Assembly: GCF_029504655.1 (NCBI RefSeq)
Contig: NZ_JAQFIL010000001.1
Location: forward strand, 749,001-813,000
Direction of reading: 5' to 3'
Source: Catalinimonas alkaloidigena
GTDB taxonomy: Bacteria; Bacteroidota; Bacteroidia; Cytophagales; Cyclobacteriaceae
DNA length: 64,000 nt
A program made the position numbers and the translations under genes. The notes below the pieces were generated by a model that saw only the letters and a list, made by a program, of their open reading frames with translations, was not told where the DNA came from and did no database searches. Numbering within the stretch: position 1 is the first letter of the stretch; each line of letters opens with the position of its first letter. This document shows, in pieces, positions 59,317 to 64,000 of this stretch.

Positions 59317-60871
59317 CATATTTCAGAGATTCTGTCTGGGAATCCTTGCCCTGCTCTTCTTCGCATCCTGTCAGGAAGGGGAAGAAAGGGCGGAACGTCC
59401 CAATATTGTAGTGATTCTGGCCGATGATATGGGGTATTCAGACCTGGGTAGTATGGGTAGTGAAATTGCTACACCTAATCTGGATGCGCTGGCTAAAGAT
59501 GGTTTATTATTCACAAACTTCTACAATACCTCCCGCTGCTGTCCGTCCCGTGCCAGTCTGCTCACCGGCCTGTATCAGCATAGAGCGGGGGTAGGAGCGA
59601 TGAACCATGATCTGGGCACCCCTTCTTACCAGGGTTTTCTGAATGACAAATGTGTGACCATCGCGGAAGTGCTCAAAGAAAATGGTTACCATACCATCAT
59701 GTCCGGTAAGTGGCATGTGGGAGATGAAAGGTCACAGTGGCCTGACCAAAGAGGATTTCAGGATTTTTATGGTATCCCCAAAGGAGGAGGTTTGTATTTT
59801 TATCCTTCTGAATTTATAGACCGACCCATTTTTAGAAATAGTGAGCAGGTTTTCCCTGAGCCGGAAAGCTACTACTCTACCGACAACTTTACTGATGAGG
59901 CCATCCAATTCATAAAAAACGGGAAGGAAAAAGACCATCCCTTCTTTCTCTATCTGGCCTATATTGCTCCGCATTATCCTTTACAAGCCTGGCCGGAAGA
60001 CATTGCCAAGTATGAAGGGGTTTATACAGAAGGATATGAAACTATCCGCCAGAGAAGGTTTGCCAGACAAAAGGAGTTAGGCATTATACCCGCTGATCTG
60101 GATTTATCACCTTCAGATTTTCAGTCCTGGGATAGCCTGCAAAATAAAAGTGAGGAAGCCAGAAAAATGGCGGTGTATGCTGCCCAGGTAGATAGGATGG
60201 ATCAGAATATTGGCAAACTGATACAAGCTTTGAAAGAAGAAGGGAAAATGAATAATACCCTCATCCTGTTTCTTTCCGACAATGGGGCCTGTGCGGAAGA
60301 TGTGAACCGCTCCCCCGAGGCTGAAGTAGGAGGGGCAGATTCCTTTGTGGCCTACGGACAAAACTGGGCCAATGTGAGCAATACACCCTATCGTCTTTAC
60401 AAGAGCATGACGCATGAAGGGGGGATAAGAACTCCACTCATCGCCCATTGGCCAAACGGAATTAAAGGTGAGGGACAAATTATCAGGCAGGTAGCCCACA
60501 TTAATGATATTCTACCTACCTGTCTGGCAGTAGCGGGAGCCGAGTATCCTGAAATTTATGAGGGAAGAGAAGTCATAGCCTATGATGGAAATAGCTTTGC
60601 TGGAATATTCGCGCAGGTAAATGATAGTGAAAAAAATAAGACTGCTTCAGAAGATGCACTGTATTGGGAGCATATTGGTAACCAGGCCATACGGGAAGAA
60701 GATTGGAAACTGGTGAAGAGAGGAAAGCAGTCATGGGAGCTCTATGACTTGTCTCAGGACCCTACTGAATTGAATGACCTGAGTCTGTCCTATCCGGAAA
60801 AAGCTTCCAGTATGGAAATGCGCTGGCAACACTGGGCGGATAGCGTAGGTGTAATGGAAAGATCAAAATAA
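59297..60871 (+). CDS. S1-type sulfatase, arylsulfatase A-like, lipoprotein
   Basis: A 524-residue sulfatase with lipobox FFASC25, expected at the membrane. The formylglycine signature is C81-C-P-S-R85 in TSRCCPSRASLLTG; NIVVILADDMGYSDLGS gives the first metal ligands, MSGKWHVG is the conserved Lys-His block, and LFLSDNGACAED is the distal metal block. EGGIRTPLIAHWP is also typical of arylsulfatases. It resembles the large S1_4-like branch of bacterial arylsulfatases. Two sulfatases of different branches suggest that the target glycan has at least two sulfate positions. Start chosen by the AGGAGG site and signal peptide. Confidence 0.94.
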   Translation: MQLAGNNIFQRFCLGILALLFFASCQEGEERAERPNIVVILADDMGYSDLGSMGSEIATPNLDALAKDGLLFTNFYNTSRCCPSRASLLTGLYQHRAGVGAMNHDLGTPSYQGFLNDKCVTIAEVLKENGYHTIMSGKWHVGDERSQWPDQRGFQDFYGIPKGGGLYFYPSEFIDRPIFRNSEQVFPEPESYYSTDNFTDEAIQFIKNGKEKDHPFFLYLAYIAPHYPLQAWPEDIAKYEGVYTEGYETIRQRRFARQKELGIIPADLDLSPSDFQSWDSLQNKSEEARKMAVYAAQVDRMDQNIGKLIQALKEEGKMNNTLILFLSDNGACAEDVNRSPEAEVGGADSFVAYGQNWANVSNTPYRLYKSMTHEGGIRTPLIAHWPNGIKGEGQIIRQVAHINDILPTCLAVAGAEYPEIYEGREVIAYDGNSFAGIFAQVNDSEKNKTASEDALYWEHIGNQAIREEDWKLVKRGKQSWELYDLSQDPTELNDLSLSYPEKASSMEMRWQHWADSVGVMERSK

Positions 60872-60875
60872 TTTT

Positions 60876-63185
60876 ATGCAAATACACAACCTAGACTTAG
60901 CTATGAGACAGCAACATTTTCTAATATGGATTTTACTTCTTCTAAGCTTTGCTTTCGCCTGTGAGCAAAAGACTAATGAACGAATCACGGAAAATGAAGA
61001 TCATATACTCGTCAATACAGAAAATTATCAGCTAGTCATTCAGAAGGGAGGCTTTCGGTATGAAATCAGCAATGCCAGTGGTGAAGTTTTAGCCGCAGCC
61101 CATCCGCTTTCAGGTTTGCAAATTTCTGCTGATAGCCTGGAAAGTGGAAATGTAGTAAGTACACAACTGAGCTGGGAGAGTGGAGACCAACTCACGTTCA
61201 CCGTAGAGACTGAAAACGGCCTGACCGCCGATGTGAATCTTAGTTTGGCCCCCCATCATTTTAAGCTGGGCGTATCTCCCCAGCAGCAGGGTAATTATAC
61301 CATCGTAGCAAGAACGCAAGGTGTTACTCCTGCCTATGGGTTAGCCGATCATGCTGCCCATGGAAATGGCCAGTGGGATAAAGATGTACGCGCCTCTACC
61401 GACCTTACCGGCTTTGAGATGAACCCCCTGCACGGCCATCGTATGGTCAGTAACTTTGCTATTTTCCCCCAACAGGGACTGGCACAGGTCAATATTGAGC
61501 CGGGCGATAAACTGGTGAGGTTTACGGAAGAAGAAAACGCACAGGGCTCTATTGGCGTAGCCGAGATGCCTGCTTTCTACTACTTTATCGGTTCGCCAAA
61601 AGCGATTTACAAAGATTTTCTGGAAGTGCGCAATGAAGAAGGCTATCCGGTGTATAAACCTAAATACGAATGGTTTGGCGTGGGCTGGGAGGCCTTCGGG
61701 GCTCTGGCCTGGAATACCAATCATGAAACTGTCACCAAGAACGTAAACCAGTATCTTGAATTAGGCTATCCCCTCCGCTGGATGGTGGTAGGTTCCGGCT
61801 TCTGGCCCAGCAGCAGTGGTGAGTTTGACGAGCATGGCACCCCTTATGGTTCAGATTCGGAATCAGAAGAAGCCAAGGTGCTGCAGGCAACCACTAGCTT
61901 TGGCATGTGGGATTCGCAGCTTTATCCTAATCCTAAGGAGATGATTGATTATTTCCATGATCAGGGGCTGATCTTTACCATCGGATTGAGAATTGGTTTT
62001 ATTCCCGGAGGGTCCTTTACCGGGGAAGGTCTGGAAAATGATTATTTCATCCAGGACGCGGAAGGCAATCCCAAATTATTCAAAGCCGGTTTCCCCGAGC
62101 CGGATATTTATCTGATTGACGCACAGAATCCCGCAGCAGTAGACTGGTATGTAAAGCTCTGCCAGAAGTGGATGGATTTTGGGGTGGATGGTTTCAAAGA
62201 AGATCTATTTGGCTATCCCCAATCTTTACCTGATGATTTGATTGACCCCATAAACAGAGCCTTGATGGATAAAGGTGTATATATCATGGGCAGAAATAAT
62301 TACCTGGGTTCCCCCGCTGATATTCACCGTTACAATGATTTTAATTATAATCAGCCGCAGGATCGTGGCCCGCTCAACGGCCTGGCTTATGCCTATGCGG
62401 GCTTTCCTTATGTATACCCTGACATCATAGGCGGTACAGGGCTGGCTACCGGTAGATTTGGCGATGAACCCCAAGAGCAATTACGGGTATATCTGATGCG
62501 CTATGCCCAGTATGCAGCCGTAAATCCTTCCATGTCCTACGGTTATGGTCCCTGGCAGTTTGATAAAGAGACCAATGCAGTAGCTTTGGAAGCTGCCCAA
62601 CTGCATGAGCGCCTGCTTCCCTATATCTATGATGCCGCTTTAGATGCTTATGAAACCGGCTATCCCTATCCCATGACACCCATGCCTGTTGCTTATCCTG
62701 AAGATGAGCAGGTATACCATCTGGCAGATACCAGTCGCCGGAGTTATCAGTGGATGATAGGCGAGTCCTTACTGGCTACGCCTCTCTTTGGAGATGATTA
62801 TGCTACTGCTGAAGGACGGGATATCTATTTACCTGAGGGAAAATGGATGGATTATGACAGCGGAGAGACCTTTGAAGGTCCTACGACACTGGAAGATTAC
62901 CCTTTACCCATCGGTAAAACGCCTTTGTTTGTTGGCGGCAAAGGTATCGTAATAGAATTAAAAGATGGGGTGCTGAAAGCCAGAGTCTATCCCATTGCGC
63001 AGGAAACAGAAATGATTTTTACCGATAAAGACGGAGAAACCCAGAGTACGATCAGCATTGTAAGCCCCGACTGGGAAAATGCTAAAATCCTCAATACGAC
63101 CAGTGGGGAAGAAGTAGCGTTTGAGGAAATCAATCATGCTATGGAGTTCACCTTGAATCCGGGTGAATCTTATCGGGTGGAATAA
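60876..63185 (+). CDS. Glycoside hydrolase family 31 enzyme, lipoprotein
   Basis: A 769-residue retaining alpha-glycosidase-type enzyme. The N-terminus ends in a lipobox FAFAC29; ATG 60903 would give a shorter signal with the same lipobox. A GH31 N-terminal beta-sandwich (about 40-240) has YGLADHAAHG. The TIM barrel includes WFGVGWEAFGALAWNTN, LIFTIGLRIGF, and DFGVDGFKEDLFGY with predicted nucleophile D443. The acid/base region is around IMGRNNYLGSPADIHRYNDFN, and a proximal C-terminal sandwich starts GESLLATPLFGDDY. GH31 covers glucosidase, xylosidase, galactosidase and sulfoquinovosidase activities; which applies here is not readable by eye. It lies 4 bases after the sulfatase. Confidence 0.88.
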   Translation: MQIHNLDLAMRQQHFLIWILLLLSFAFACEQKTNERITENEDHILVNTENYQLVIQKGGFRYEISNASGEVLAAAHPLSGLQISADSLESGNVVSTQLSWESGDQLTFTVETENGLTADVNLSLAPHHFKLGVSPQQQGNYTIVARTQGVTPAYGLADHAAHGNGQWDKDVRASTDLTGFEMNPLHGHRMVSNFAIFPQQGLAQVNIEPGDKLVRFTEEENAQGSIGVAEMPAFYYFIGSPKAIYKDFLEVRNEEGYPVYKPKYEWFGVGWEAFGALAWNTNHETVTKNVNQYLELGYPLRWMVVGSGFWPSSSGEFDEHGTPYGSDSESEEAKVLQATTSFGMWDSQLYPNPKEMIDYFHDQGLIFTIGLRIGFIPGGSFTGEGLENDYFIQDAEGNPKLFKAGFPEPDIYLIDAQNPAAVDWYVKLCQKWMDFGVDGFKEDLFGYPQSLPDDLIDPINRALMDKGVYIMGRNNYLGSPADIHRYNDFNYNQPQDRGPLNGLAYAYAGFPYVYPDIIGGTGLATGRFGDEPQEQLRVYLMRYAQYAAVNPSMSYGYGPWQFDKETNAVALEAAQLHERLLPYIYDAALDAYETGYPYPMTPMPVAYPEDEQVYHLADTSRRSYQWMIGESLLATPLFGDDYATAEGRDIYLPEGKWMDYDSGETFEGPTTLEDYPLPIGKTPLFVGGKGIVIELKDGVLKARVYPIAQETEMIFTDKDGETQSTISIVSPDWENAKILNTTSGEEVAFEEINHAMEFTLNPGESYRVE

Positions 63186-63201
63186 AAAAATAGACTGAAT
63201 T

Positions 63202-64000
63202 ATGGAAAAGTACCATAGAACTATATTACGCATTACCCTAACCTTTCTTCTCATCAGTTTTGGTGGAGTATTGTTAGCGCTTGCCCAGTCTGAGTACCGA
63301 CATTCTCTTAATGGTGAATGGTCTTTTAAAACGGATTTATACAATCAGGGTGAAAAAGAGAACTGGTACCAAAGTGAAGTTGATTTAGCCGGCTGGGACG
63401 AGATGGAAGTACCGGGAAACTGGGATGTGAAAAATGAATATGCCGATTATGTAGGGAAGGCCTGGTATACACATGATTTCAATGTGAATGAGAGTTGGGA
63501 AAATAAAAATGTGCGTATTTACTTTGAGTCAGTCTACAATGATGCGCAGCTCTGGATCAACGGTAAAAAAGTAGGGGAGCATCATGTAGGCTTTTTACCC
63601 TTTTGGTTTGATATCAATAGCTATCTGAAGTTTGGTGAGAGAAACCGAATCACTTTGCAGGTAGATAATACCTTCAAACGGGGAGCCATCTGGAACTGGG
63701 GAGGTATCAGACGACCTGTATGGCTGGAAGTCACCGAGCCGGTAAGGCTGGAATACCAGCATATCACAGCCATGCCTGATCTGGAGCAAGGTACTGCGGA
63801 GGTGAGTATCAAAGCTAAAATCTCCAATTTAAGCGAGCAAGCACAAACCGTAAACCTGCTGGCAAGTGTGCTGAAAGATGGGCGGCAAATATGGAAGGGA
63901 GATGCGCTTACCGTGAGCCTGTCACCGGACAGTGAAGAGGAAGTGAATATGAGCTTTAGCATGACTGAGGAACAACTTCAGCTTTGGCACTTTAACCATC
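63202..64000 (+). CDS. Glycoside hydrolase family 2 enzyme, N-terminal part, cut by window end
   Basis: The first 266 residues of a longer protein whose frame stays open to the window edge. Signal peptide 1-29 (ending LLALAQS) is followed by SLNGEWSFKTD, then the GH2 sugar-binding jelly roll with VPGNWDV, AWYTHDFNV, VRIYFESVYNDAQLWINGKKVG, HHVGFLPFWFDI and RNRITLQVDN, and the start of an Ig-like domain (VEVTEP-type VWLEVTEPVRLE). The catalytic barrel lies outside the window, so beta-galactosidase, beta-glucuronidase and beta-mannosidase remain possible. It follows GH31 by 16 bases and extends the PUL operon. Confidence 0.88.
   Translation, partial: MEKYHRTILRITLTFLLISFGGVLLALAQSEYRHSLNGEWSFKTDLYNQGEKENWYQSEVDLAGWDEMEVPGNWDVKNEYADYVGKAWYTHDFNVNESWENKNVRIYFESVYNDAQLWINGKKVGEHHVGFLPFWFDINSYLKFGERNRITLQVDNTFKRGAIWNWGGIRRPVWLEVTEPVRLEYQHITAMPDLEQGTAEVSIKAKISNLSEQAQTVNLLASVLKDGRQIWKGDALTVSLSPDSEEEVNMSFSMTEEQLQLWHFNH

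Noticed and set aside
1..64000. CRISPR arrays, tRNA or rRNA genes, insertion sequences, phage or defence systems
   Set aside because: None was recognised by reading both strands; xerD looks like the housekeeping recombinase rather than an integrase.

Overview
The window looks like chromosome of a free-living, probably marine Bacteroidota, most likely in the Cytophagales area. The evidence is three SusC/SusD pairs, many Sus-type lipoproteins, SPI and SPII export signals, weak Shine-Dalgarno sites, occasional matches to the Bacteroidota -7 promoter box TAnnTTTG, and a sulfatase-bearing polysaccharide utilization locus (PUL). The species cannot be named from sequence reading alone. No rRNA, tRNA, CRISPR array, insertion sequence or phage gene was seen.

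Region 1 (1-9.3 kb) is mostly housekeeping. It holds partial pyrD and xerD (minus strand), then a tight plus-strand run of aroQ, a SerC-like class V aminotransferase, a MarC-family membrane protein, rnhA and a HepT-like small protein whose nuclease motif is degenerate. After these come a DegP/HtrA protease, a phytoene-desaturase-like flavoprotein and an OmpH/Skp chaperone.

Region 2 (9.3-45.2 kb) is accessory and rich in exported hydrolases. It contains two SusCD pairs, two MlrC-like M81 lipoproteins, an M20 amidohydrolase, an amidase, a HExxHxxGxxH metalloprotease, an S9 peptidase, a class C beta-lactamase-like serine hydrolase, an Asp/Glu racemase, two paralogous giant BNR/sortilin-type beta-propeller proteins, an alpha/beta hydrolase, a luciferase-like oxidoreductase and a HAD hydrolase split by a frameshift. 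Taken together this suggests uptake and breakdown of peptides or other amides. One M81 gene is divergent from SusCD. The other is divergent from the serine hydrolase and followed by the S9 peptidase, which recalls the MlrB/MlrC pairing of microcystin catabolism. The real substrate is unknown.

Region 3 (45.5 kb to the window end) is a PUL. A GntR-type regulator with a sugar-binding-like domain is divergent from one long plus-strand operon: SSS symporter, cytosolic FAD oxidoreductase with a beta-sandwich-like tail, SusC, SusD, a GH9-like protein with altered active-site residues, two S1-type sulfatases, a GH31 enzyme and the start of a GH2 enzyme that runs off the window. The expected logic is sulfate removal and glycan cleavage at the surface or in the periplasm, import by SusCD, then uptake by the symporter and cytosolic oxidation. 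The target is inferred to be a sulfated glycan of unknown structure.

Non-coding features include several clear intrinsic terminators, a 130-bp REP-like inverted repeat, AT-rich dyads shared by several promoters, and a tandem pentamer repeat just upstream of the PUL operon.
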